DNA of 11,801 nt. Source: Parafilimonas sp. GTDB lineage: Bacteria; Bacteroidota; Bacteroidia; Chitinophagales; Chitinophagaceae. The stretch is taken from NCBI GenBank assembly GCA_025927795.1, contig JAICKT010000104.1, forward strand, positions 1-11,801. The letters are read 5' to 3'. Made by a program: the position numbers and the translations under genes. Shown piece by piece: positions 1 through 5,994 of this stretch. Below the pieces are notes generated by a model. The model was not told where the DNA came from, did not search any database, and saw nothing but the letters and a program-made list of their open reading frames with translations. Numbering within the stretch: position 1 is the stretch's first letter; the number at the start of each line of letters is the position of its first letter.

Positions 1-1055
1 AAATTGAAGACATCGGATTGCTTCATGCATTAAATAAAAACAGCGGCGCAATTTCTTTGCATATTCCATGGGACATTCCTTCAGATGCAAATCATGTAAA
101 AAACCTGGCTGCACAATTTGATATAAAGTTTGATGCAATGAATTCAAACACTTTCCAGGATCAGCCTAATCAAAAATTAAGTTACAAGTTTGGTTCGATG
201 CAGCACATTGATAAAGCGGTGCGTAAACAAGCCATCAAACATAATATTGAAGTAATAAAATATGGAATTGAATTAGGCTCAAAGGCATTAACCGTTTGGT
301 TAAGCGACGGCAGTTGTTTTCCCGGGCAACTGAATTTTAGGATAGCCTTTCAAAATACTTTGGAAAGTTTGAATGAAGTATATGCAGCATTACCCAACGA
401 TTGGAAAATGTTTATTGAATATAAAGCCTATGAACCTAATTTTTATTCAACTACAGTTGGTGATTGGGGACAATCATTTTTATATGCAAGTAAGCTGGGT
501 GAGAAAGCTTATACATTAGTTGACCTTGGTCATCATTTGCCCAATGCAAATATTGAACAAATTGTTGCGTTATTGCTGATGGAAAAAAAGCTCGGCGGAT
601 TTCATTTTAATGATAGTAAATATGGAGATGATGATTTAACAACGGGCAGTATAAAACCATATCAATTGTTTTTAATTTTTAATGAATTGGTTGAAGGAAT
701 GGATGCACGCAACATGAATCATGCAAACGATTTAGGATGGATGATTGATGCTTCACACAATATAAAAGATCCGTTAGAAGATTTGCTGCAATCTGTAGAA
801 GCAATTATGATAGCCTACACACAGGCATTATTGGTTGACAGAAAAAAATTATCAGACGCACAAAACAATAATGATGTTGTAACAGCGCAGGAAATTTTGC
901 AACATGCATTTCGCACAGATGTAAGAACGTTGGTTGCTGAAGCAAGATTAAGAAATGGTGGCGCAATAAATCCTTTAGCGATTTATCGCAAAGAAAGAGT
1001 GAGAGAAAATTTAATTAAACAAAGAGGAAGTAAAACAGTAGCAACCGGATTGTGA
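1..1055 (+). CDS. rhaI: L-rhamnose isomerase RhaI, 5'-truncated by window edge
   Basis: This is a xylose-isomerase-like TIM-barrel sugar isomerase of the RhaI (Pseudomonas stutzeri) type, which converts L-rhamnose to L-rhamnulose in the cytoplasm with divalent metals. The reading frame is open from base 3, so the true start lies upstream. Numbering from the leucine codon TTG at 18, the visible metal and substrate ligands are E134, D169, H172, H196, D204, D206 and D244. All but the last are offset by the same 85 residues from the published P. stutzeri ligands (E219, D254, H257, H281, D289, D291; D327 is offset by 83). About 80 N-terminal residues are therefore missing. The gene ends in TGA, which shows that TGA is a stop codon here. 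A kinase follows after 36 bases in the same direction, fitting a rhamnose operon. Broader specificity for other aldoses is possible. Confidence 0.92.
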   Translation, partial: IEDIGLLHALNKNSGAISLHIPWDIPSDANHVKNLAAQFDIKFDAMNSNTFQDQPNQKLSYKFGSMQHIDKAVRKQAIKHNIEVIKYGIELGSKALTVWLSDGSCFPGQLNFRIAFQNTLESLNEVYAALPNDWKMFIEYKAYEPNFYSTTVGDWGQSFLYASKLGEKAYTLVDLGHHLPNANIEQIVALLLMEKKLGGFHFNDSKYGDDDLTTGSIKPYQLFLIFNELVEGMDARNMNHANDLGWMIDASHNIKDPLEDLLQSVEAIMIAYTQALLVDRKKLSDAQNNNDVVTAQEILQHAFRTDVRTLVAEARLRNGGAINPLAIYRKERVRENLIKQRGSKTVATGL

Positions 1056-1087
1056 GTTCTAAGTAATAAGTTCTGAGTTATAAGTTT
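1054..1087 (+). repeat. AGTTCTGAGT-type degenerate spacer repeat
   Basis: The short gap between rhaI and the kinase is built of imperfect copies of an AGTT-N-TRAGT / TAAGTT unit (gagttctaag, aagttctgag, ttataagtt). The same kind of text recurs at 3481-3514. No promoter or terminator is evident, so the two genes are probably co-transcribed across it. Confidence 0.5.
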
Positions 1088-1091
1088 GTTC

Positions 1092-2399
1092 ATGAGTATG
1101 GAAAATGTGATACTAATTTTTGATGTTGGTAAAACAAACAAAAAATTATTGTTGTTTAATGAGCAGTATAATATTGTATATGAAGAATCAATTCAGTTGA
1201 AAGAAACAAAAGATGAAGATGGTTTTCCATGTGAAGATGTACATGCACTAACTGCATGGACTAAAAATTCTTTCAATAAAATTGTTGGCAATGAAAGATT
1301 TGAGATTAAAGCAATAAACTTTTCTGCTTATGGCGCCAGCTTTGTAAATATTGATAAAGACGGAAAAACAATAACGCCACTATATAATTATCTTAAACCA
1401 TATCCTGAAGAAATAAAGCAACAGTTTTATGCAACGTATGGTGATGAAAATGTAATTGCGAGAGAAACAGCATCGCCGGGGCTCGGCAATTGAAATTCAG
1501 GTTTGCAATTGTATCGCTTAATATATCAGCAGCCGGAAATTTTTAATCAAATAAAATATTCGCTTCATCTTCCGCAATATTTAAGCTATATTTTTTTAAA
1601 TAAATACGCAACGGATATAACCAGTATCGGTTGCCATACTATGTTATGGAATTTTGAAACCAACAATTATCATAACTGGGTTCACAAAGAAGAATTGAAT
1701 AAAAAATTTGCACCAATCTATAACTCAGATAAAATCATTGCGCATTTTAAAATAAACGTTGGTATTGGTTTACATGATAGTTCTGCTGCATTAATTCCAT
1801 ATCTAAAATTTTGTAACGAACCATTTGTGCTTATATCAACAGGCACATGGTGCATTAGTTTAAATCCATTTAATTCTTCCCCGCTAACAGATGAAGAATT
1901 AAAAAATGATTGTTTATGTTATTTAACTTATGATGGCAAACCTGTTAAAGCCTCACGTTTATTTGCGGGTTATGAACATCAACAACAGGTAAACAAGCTG
2001 GCCTCTTTTTTTAATAAAGCTGTTGAATATTATAAGACAGTTAAATATGATGTTTCTATTTCAGGCAACATAAGAAACAATGCAAACGATTTAAGCAGTT
2101 TCAATACATATGAAGAAGCTTATCATGCTTTAATGTTTAGTATAATTCAAAGGCAGATCGCATCAACAAATCTTGTATTACATAATTCAAAGGTGAAAAA
2201 AATTTTTGTTGACGGAGGTTTCAGCACCAACGAAATTTATATGCAAATGCTTGCCAATAGTTATAGTGATATAAGAGTATATGCAGCTGTTATTCCACAT
2301 GCAACAGCATTAGGCGCAGCCATTATTTTACATACACATTGGAATAATAAAAATTTATCTGGAGATTTATTTAAGCTAAAACTTTTTACACAAGATTAG
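1092..2399 (+). pseudogene. Rhamnulokinase-like FGGY carbohydrate kinase interrupted by an in-frame TGA
   Basis: FGGY-family sugar kinase, by context a rhamnulokinase (rhaB/rhaK role: ATP phosphorylation of L-rhamnulose). From the ATG at 1092 it would be 435 residues with one internal TGA at 1491-1493 (residue 134). Both halves are in the same frame and together form one kinase. They contain the N-terminal phosphate loop FDVGKTNKK (residues 10-18), the catalytic-base motif GLHDSSAA with D229, the second phosphate motif STGTWCISLNPF (about 249-260) and the adenosine motif VDGGFSTNE (about 373-381). Around the stop the text reads SPGLGN, stop, NSGLQLYRL; I expect leucine here, so one T-to-G change (TTA to TGA) would explain it. 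ATG at 1098 is an alternative start; TTG at 1086 is less likely. The intact flanks point to a recent mutation or a base-call error. The 3' end overlaps the convergent small gene by 4 bases. Confidence 0.88.
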
Positions 2400-2629
2400 C
2401 TTAGCGTTTCCTGAACGCTGGCAGTAAAAGTTTTAGCAGAGCGTTTAGGCACAAACCAATATTTTTCAACAATAAATGAATCATCTGATTTTGCATCAAC
2501 ACTTTCTGTGTTTAATTGCCAGGCAAAATTTTTTGCATTTCTTTTTTTCCAAAATACGCCTGCAACTTTTTTAGGGCTTTCTTCATTAACGCGTGTATTA
2601 ATTACAAGGTATGCTCTAATTCTTTTCAT
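2396..2629 (-). CDS. Small hypothetical protein, 77 aa
   Basis: I do not recognise a family. The 77-residue product is basic (MKRIRAYLV start; many K and R), with no signal peptide or membrane helix. It contains aromatic-rich segments (GVFWKKRNAKNFAWQL near 24-39, VEKYWFVPKR near 54-63), which suggest a small folded cytosolic protein. The case for a real gene is its promoter: TTTG, 19 bases, then TACATTTG, matching the Bacteroidota consensus, about 23 bases upstream of the ATG. It converges on the kinase and overlaps its last 4 bases. The overlapping opposite-strand frame at 2516-2749 has no comparable support. Confidence 0.65.
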   Translation of the reverse strand: MKRIRAYLVINTRVNEESPKKVAGVFWKKRNAKNFAWQLNTESVDAKSDDSFIVEKYWFVPKRSAKTFTASVQETLS

Positions 2630-2658
2630 GAAGGTCTGTTAATTCGTAGTACTCTAAA

Positions 2659-2689
2659 CAAATGTAATTGCTTCGTTATTCATAGCAAA
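2659..2689 (-). promoter_or_regulatory. Bacteroidota-type promoter of the 77-aa gene
   Basis: Read on the minus strand, TTTG (2689-2686) is followed by 19 bases and then TACATTTG (2666-2659). This matches the -33/-7 consensus TTTG-N19-TAnnTTTG at every defined position. Transcription would start near 2652, giving a short leader before the ATG at 2629. Confidence 0.65.
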
Positions 2690-2721
2690 TTTCGTTCCAT
2701 GAGAAATATAAGAGATATAAG

Positions 2722-2735
2722 TGGCGAGATTCGAA
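2722..2735. repeat. 14-bp direct repeat of the tmRNA T-arm (copy 1, outer)
   Basis: The sequence tggcgagattcgaa is identical to 3051-3064, which is part of the tmRNA T-arm and 3' strand. The copy here is not within a complete tRNA or tmRNA. The two copies bracket the GIY-YIG remnant in the same orientation, as attL/attR-like duplications would. Confidence 0.7.
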
Positions 2736-2760
2736 TTTATCAGCCGTAGCTTTAGCGAAG
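2734..2760. repeat. Left arm of the GIY-YIG cassette inverted repeat
   Basis: The 18-base core gccgtagctttagcgaag (2743-2760) is the exact reverse complement of 3019-3036. Extending outward by 9 bases to 2734 keeps 7 of 9 matches, so the arms are 27 bp with 2 mismatches by eye. The outer tip overlaps the 14-bp direct repeat by two bases. Confidence 0.75.
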
Positions 2761-2771
2761 ATTGATTCACA

Positions 2772-2980
2772 TTAAATAAAATGCTGTTGTATAAAAGCTC
2801 TGCAATACCCGCTCTTTAAAAAATATTTTTCAAATTCGTAAGTTCGCTGTTGATTAGTAAACACAGTGTAGGCAACTAATGTTAAACGCAGTAATTTTTT
2901 TGTTGATTCAACCCAATATTGTTTGTACAACCTTTATAATATTCTCCGTTGCTGCAATGTAAAATATAAACGTACCACAT
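2772..2980 (-). pseudogene. Decayed GIY-YIG nuclease, frameshifted with internal deletion
   Basis: From the ATG at 2980 the frame reads MWYVYILHCSNGEYYKGCTNN, the GIY-YIG N-terminus (VYI, then Y-x-G). It then runs into a non-homologous tail and stops at 2882. In another minus-strand frame, from about 2920 down to the stop at 2772-2774, the C-terminal half is readable: LVAYTVFTNQQRTYEFEKYF, then LKSGYCRAFIQQHFI. This is the family's YxxFEKYLKSGSGRAF region with the presumed catalytic Glu in FEK. The R-x3-H segment between the halves (roughly 20 residues) is missing and the frame changes, so the gene is dead. The N-terminal frame is also open backwards through the repeat into the tmRNA, but that extension is not protein-coding. 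The gene sits between inverted repeats at the tmRNA 3' end. Confidence 0.82.
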
Positions 2981-3012
2981 AAATCTTTTAATGGAAAGGT
3001 ATAAAATAAAGA

Positions 3013-3040
3013 AGCCGCCTTCGCTAAAGCTACGGCGGCT
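3013..3040 (-). terminator. Probable tmRNA terminator, shared with the right inverted repeat
   Basis: On the minus strand, just after the tmRNA 3' end, AGCCGCC (3040-3034) pairs with GGCGGCT (3019-3013) as a 7-bp GC-rich stem. A T-rich run (ttctttatttta) follows. The hairpin loop contains most of the right-hand inverted repeat of the GIY-YIG cassette, so the element appears to supply the terminator. Confidence 0.6.
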
Positions 3041-3045
3041 AAATT
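3019..3045. repeat. Right arm of the GIY-YIG cassette inverted repeat
   Basis: This is the reverse complement of 2734-2760 with 2 mismatches over 27 positions. Its outer tip ends exactly at position 3045, the discriminator base of the tmRNA, so the repeat abuts the RNA gene. Confidence 0.75.
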
Positions 3046-3417
3046 GGAGCTGGCGAGATTCGAACTCGCGTCCAAACATCTTTGCCATAAGCTTTCTACA
3101 TGCTTAGTTCATTATTACTTGTCGGCAATTAACAGGAAACAAACCAACCAATTAATCGCTTAGCTGCATAATCTTTTGCAACAGTCACAGCCTTCTGTTG
3201 CAGCATTCCGTTTTTGTTTTTAGTCGGCGGCGGAGCGTGGTAACAGAACAACCTGCTCAACGCGGCCCTAATGACTAACTAATCACTGATTAGGCAGCCA
3301 TAGCGAAGTTAGATTCGCCATTTGTGTTTTGAACTTTCAGATTAACGTGCTAATGGTACAACGCACGGCATGCTTACACCTACCGCAAACAAATGCTGTC
3401 AAAACCAATACAGCCCC
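3045..3417 (-). ncRNA. ssrA: Transfer-messenger RNA (tmRNA)
   Basis: tmRNA rescues stalled ribosomes with SmpB by adding a degradation tag. The 5' end GGGGCTG (3417-3411) pairs with CAGCTCC before discriminator A at 3045 as a 7-bp acceptor stem. The 3' domain carries a canonical T-arm (GCGAG TTCGAAT CTCGC). CCA is not encoded; the next bases are ATT. The tag frame GGC GAA TCT AAC TTC GCT ATG GCT GCC TAA lies at 3319-3290 and gives GESNFAMAA, aligning with Bacteroidota tags such as GETNYALAA. An N-terminal extension by the preceding AAT codon cannot be excluded. The length of about 373 nt is normal for a one-piece tmRNA. Confidence 0.95.
3051..3064. repeat. 14-bp direct repeat within the tmRNA T-arm (copy 2)
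   Basis: Identical to 2722-2735. This copy lies inside the functional tmRNA, in the T-arm and its 3' strand, the part of tRNA and tmRNA genes that integrating elements typically target. Confidence 0.7.
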
Positions 3418-3421
3418 ATGT

Positions 3422-3454
3422 TTTATTTACGATTTGTGATGTACGATTTTCAAA
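3422..3454 (-). promoter_or_regulatory. Candidate tmRNA promoter
   Basis: On the minus strand TTTG (3454-3451) is followed by 21 bases and then TAAATAAA (3429-3422), which is 4 bases from the tmRNA 5' end. The -7 box matches only partly (TAnnTTTG expected) and the spacer is slightly long, but the distance to the RNA start is right. Confidence 0.4.
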
Positions 3455-3480
3455 GAGCGAACAGCAAATTTACGAATTTA

Positions 3481-3514
3481 AGTTCTGAGTTTTTAGTTAT
3501 AAGTTGTAAGTAAT
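3481..3514 (+). repeat. AGTTCTGAGT-type degenerate repeat
   Basis: The text agttctgagt, ttttagttat, aagttgtaag is built from the same imperfect units as 1054-1087, including an identical 9-base gttctgagt. Confidence 0.45.
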
Positions 3515-3632
3515 TCTTAATTGTATTTGGGGCTCCCGGCATTCATCATTTTAATTAACCGCAGTTCCCGTTTTTCGTTGTAAATCCGGCACAGAACAAA
3601 CGCACAGAAGCTTCAGCGGAGTATCCATTCCA

Positions 3633-3654
3633 AATGCGAAGCATTCATCGAGAC
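3633..3654. repeat. Short hairpin repeat, copy A
   Basis: AATGC-GAA-GCATT forms a perfect 5-bp hairpin followed by cattcatcgagac-like text. It matches 9414-9435, where the stem is AACGC-GAA-GCGTT; the differing stem bases change as a compensating pair. Confidence 0.5.
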
Positions 3655-3743
3655 AAATAAAAAATAATTGGGCACGAGGTAATCGGGCAGCCGCTCTTCT
3701 GCCGAACATAATTCACAACACCACCTGACAGGCTTCAAAAAAC

Positions 3744-3757
3744 TGACAGGTCTGTCA
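3744..3757. promoter_or_regulatory. TGACAG-gt-CTGTCA palindrome upstream of the MutS-like gene
   Basis: A perfect 6-bp inverted repeat with a 2-base centre lies 47 bases upstream of the ATG at 3804. A second CTGACAGG lies at 3725-3732. It could be an operator or a degenerate transcription-terminating hairpin; the sequence does not decide. Confidence 0.3.
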
Positions 3758-3803
3758 AACAAAATTTAAGAATGATTTTTAAAACTCATCTTCGCATTCA
3801 TTT

Positions 3804-5612
3804 ATGAAAGAAGATATTAAAGCACAGGAATTTTATCTGCAAAAAATTGATGCACTTCAGCAACAACTAAAAACCTTATATAAAAAAAGAAGTGCAATTG
3901 CATGGATACGCTTTGCCATTTTTATTGCGGTATGTTTGGCTGTTTATTTTTTATGGAGCAATGGTTTTTTGGCGATATTAATTTCTATTATTTGCGGCAT
4001 TGCTTTGTTTTTAATTGCAATATCAAAAGATGCAAATAATAAAAGCGCAATTATAAATCTCGAAACGCTTTTAAAAATTAATATTAATGAAATAAATTAT
4101 TTGCATCAGAACTTTAGTGATAAGTATGACGGAAAAAACCTTGAACCACCGCATCATGCTTATGCAAAAGACCTTGATGTTTTCGGACAATCATCTTTAT
4201 TTCAATATATCAATCGCTGTAATGCAGAGCAGTCAATTCAATTATTCGCTGAACGATTATTGCAGCCGCTTGACAAAGAACAAATTCTTCAACAACAAAA
4301 TGCAATAAAAGAAATACGTTCAAAAATAAATTGGTGGCAACAGTTCCAGGCATTCGGCATAAACGAAAAAATTACACTTGATTCAGAAGGAAAAATAAAT
4401 AAATGGCTGGCACAGGAAAACAAAATTTTTACAAATACAAAATGGAAATTGCTTTTATATATCTATCCGGTTATAACACTTACGTGTGTTTATCTTTTTT
4501 TAGATGATGTTTTATCAACCGGTGTTTTTTCGTTGTTGGTATTGATATTTTTTTTGATTGGATTATCAATCAGCGGAAAAATTAAGGACACATATGTTTT
4601 ATTGTCGAAGCTTGAGCCAATTGTCTCTACATTGTATAAACAGCTTCACTATTTTGAAAAAGAAAATTTTAACGATAGCTTTTTATCAGCATTAAAAAAA
4701 TCATTGAAAAATTCTGCTGATACATCTGCTTCATTATCTATAGAAAAGTTACAACAAATATTGGCGCGTTTTGATGTGCGTTTAAACATGTTTGCTTCTT
4801 TTATTTTGAATACACTTTTCCTGTGGGATTTATGGCAGATTATTGCGTTGAATGAATGGAGAAAAGCAAATAAATCTCTGGTATCAAACTGGTTTAATAC
4901 TATTGCACAACTCGAAGTTGCCGGCAGTTTTGCAACACTAAGTTTTAATAACGATGACTGGTGTTTTCCTGAAATTTCAGATGAACATTTTACGTTAGCG
5001 GCAAAAGAAATTGGTCATCCCTTAATTATAAAACAACAAAGTGTAACGAATAGCTTTTCAATCAACGGAACTGCAAGAATAGATTTAATCACAGGTTCTA
5101 ATATGGCAGGTAAGAGTACTTTTTTGCGTAGCCTTGGTGTAAATATAATTCTTGCTTATGCAGGCTCATGTGTATATGCAGAAAAATTTACAGTTTCTGT
5201 TGCAGAACTAATGAGCAGCATGCGTATTGAAGATAATCTTGCCGAAAATACTTCTACGTTTTATGCAGAATTAAAAAAAATAAAATCAATTATAGATGCG
5301 GTAAATGAAAACAGGCAAACATTTATTTTATTGGATGAAATTTTACGCGGTACTAATTCACTGGACCGGCACACAGGTTCAAAAGCATTAATACAACAAT
5401 TAATAAAGAAGCATGCAATTGCTGTTATAGCAACACATGATATTGAACTGTCAAAACTTGAAAACAATTTTCCGCAATCAATAAAAAATTATCATTTTGA
5501 TGTACAGGTAAACAACGAACAATTGTACTTCGATTATAAACTGAAAGAAGGAATTTGTCAAAGCATGAATGCATCTGTTTTAATGAAACAAATAGGAATT
5601 GAAATGGCTTAA
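3804..5612 (+). CDS. Membrane-anchored MutS-family ATPase (lacks mismatch-recognition domain)
   Basis: The protein is 602 aa. The C-terminal 180 residues are a MutS domain V ABC-type ATPase: Walker A GSNMAGKST (431-439), signature-like STFYAEL (484-490), Walker B FILLDE (507-512) with the following RGTNSLD (515-521), and the switch histidine in ATHD (543-546). The middle (about 130-420) resembles the MutS core/lever region. The N-terminus has no mismatch-binding domain and no F-x-E motif. Instead it has hydrophobic hairpins at about 34-73 and 214-257, with another hydrophobic stretch near 328-349, so it is probably membrane-bound with cytosolic ATPase. It is therefore not the mismatch-repair MutS; the role of this Bacteroidota subfamily is unknown to me. 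It stands alone and is followed at once by a terminator. Confidence 0.88.
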   Translation: MKEDIKAQEFYLQKIDALQQQLKTLYKKRSAIAWIRFAIFIAVCLAVYFLWSNGFLAILISIICGIALFLIAISKDANNKSAIINLETLLKININEINYLHQNFSDKYDGKNLEPPHHAYAKDLDVFGQSSLFQYINRCNAEQSIQLFAERLLQPLDKEQILQQQNAIKEIRSKINWWQQFQAFGINEKITLDSEGKINKWLAQENKIFTNTKWKLLLYIYPVITLTCVYLFLDDVLSTGVFSLLVLIFFLIGLSISGKIKDTYVLLSKLEPIVSTLYKQLHYFEKENFNDSFLSALKKSLKNSADTSASLSIEKLQQILARFDVRLNMFASFILNTLFLWDLWQIIALNEWRKANKSLVSNWFNTIAQLEVAGSFATLSFNNDDWCFPEISDEHFTLAAKEIGHPLIIKQQSVTNSFSINGTARIDLITGSNMAGKSTFLRSLGVNIILAYAGSCVYAEKFTVSVAELMSSMRIEDNLAENTSTFYAELKKIKSIIDAVNENRQTFILLDEILRGTNSLDRHTGSKALIQQLIKKHAIAVIATHDIELSKLENNFPQSIKNYHFDVQVNNEQLYFDYKLKEGICQSMNASVLMKQIGIEMA

Positions 5613-5624
5613 CAGGAAAACTAC

Positions 5625-5652
5625 GTCCCAGATTTTTATCGGGGGCTTTTTT
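5625..5652 (+). terminator. Rho-independent terminator after the MutS-like gene
   Basis: CCC-(A)-GAT, loop TTTT, ATC-GGG (5627-5643) forms a bulged hairpin. It is followed by GGC and a six-T run (5647-5652), starting 15 bases after the stop codon. Confidence 0.65.
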
Positions 5653-5653
5653 G

Positions 5654-5661
5654 TAGATTTG
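5654..5661 (+). promoter_or_regulatory. -7 box of the zinc-ribbon gene
   Basis: TAGATTTG is a perfect match to TAnnTTTG and lies 20 bases before the ATG at 5682. The -33 region would fall inside the preceding terminator and is not a good TTTG match, so the promoter appears to be embedded in the terminator. Confidence 0.45.
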
Positions 5662-5681
5662 AAGTCAAAACCAAAACTGAT

Positions 5682-5879
5682 ATGAGTGGTATCTTAAAAT
5701 GTCCTTACTGTAAAAAAGAAACATCATTTGAAGTAGTAGTTCAGGATGTTATAACGGAGAATAAATCTTTACCTGCTTATTTTTTTAAATGTTATGATTG
5801 TGATAGTGTAATTAGTATTCACTTCGCTGACGTATTAGGGAAAATTAAAAATATTGAAAAGAAAATTAATAAGCTATAA
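5682..5879 (+). CDS. Small zinc-ribbon-like protein, 65 aa
   Basis: It carries two CxxC knuckles, C7-P-Y-C10 and C37-Y-D-C40, about 26 residues apart, as in a zinc ribbon. It ends in a charged helix rich in lysine and isoleucine (about 50-65). There is no signal peptide. A perfect -7 box lies upstream, and the gene converges on rseP with a 115-base gap. I do not recognise a specific family; nucleic-acid or protein binding is inferred only from the ribbon. Confidence 0.7.
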   Translation: MSGILKCPYCKKETSFEVVVQDVITENKSLPAYFFKCYDCDSVISIHFADVLGKIKNIEKKINKL

Positions 5880-5994
5880 GTTGAATTTTTGTAATCAATA
5901 GCACCGGAAATATTGCAAATTATATGCATCGGACTATTGTAATATATAATATTCCATCACAAAGTATTTTTATAGCATTGATATAAGATCTCAA

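Larger units (their letters stand above)
3418..3803. other. 386-base intergenic region between tmRNA and the MutS-like gene
   Basis: No coding frame with recognisable homology was found on either strand. Besides the candidate tmRNA promoter, it holds an AGTTCTGAGT-type repeat at 3481-3514 and a small hairpin AATGC-GAA-GCATT at 3633-3645 that resembles the one at 9414-9426. There is a GGCAG/CTGCC stem at 3686-3703, and a pair of CTGACAG motifs at 3725-3757 with a TGACAG-gt-CTGTCA palindrome. I see no clear consensus promoter for the downstream gene. Confidence 0.6.

Noticed and set aside
1491..1493. TGA read as selenocysteine or tryptophan
   Set aside because: The expected residue is leucine. 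TGA ends the rhaI frame as a normal stop, and no special stem-loop is evident after it.
1503..2399. The second kinase half as an independent gene starting at TTG
   Set aside because: It lacks the N-terminal phosphate loop and continues in the same frame as the upstream half across one TGA.
2722..2735. A tRNA gene at the isolated T-arm-like sequence
   Set aside because: Only 14 bases match; there is no acceptor stem, D-arm or anticodon arm nearby.
2516..2749. A 77-residue plus-strand frame opposite the small minus-strand gene
   Set aside because: It has no recognisable similarity or promoter, and the opposite strand has a strong promoter and better composition.
2831..2852. Similarity between aattcgtaagttcgctgtt and the reverse complement of 3457-3479
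   Set aside because: It is imperfect and AT-rich, and one copy lies inside the GIY-YIG coding remnant, so chance similarity is likely.
2882..3088. A 68-residue minus-strand open frame containing the GIY-YIG N-terminus with a long upstream extension
   Set aside because: The first part reads through the tmRNA 3' end and the inverted repeat, so it is not a real protein start. The tail after GCTNNI is frameshifted. The homologous C-terminal half lies in another frame, so I annotate a pseudogene from 2980 to 2772.
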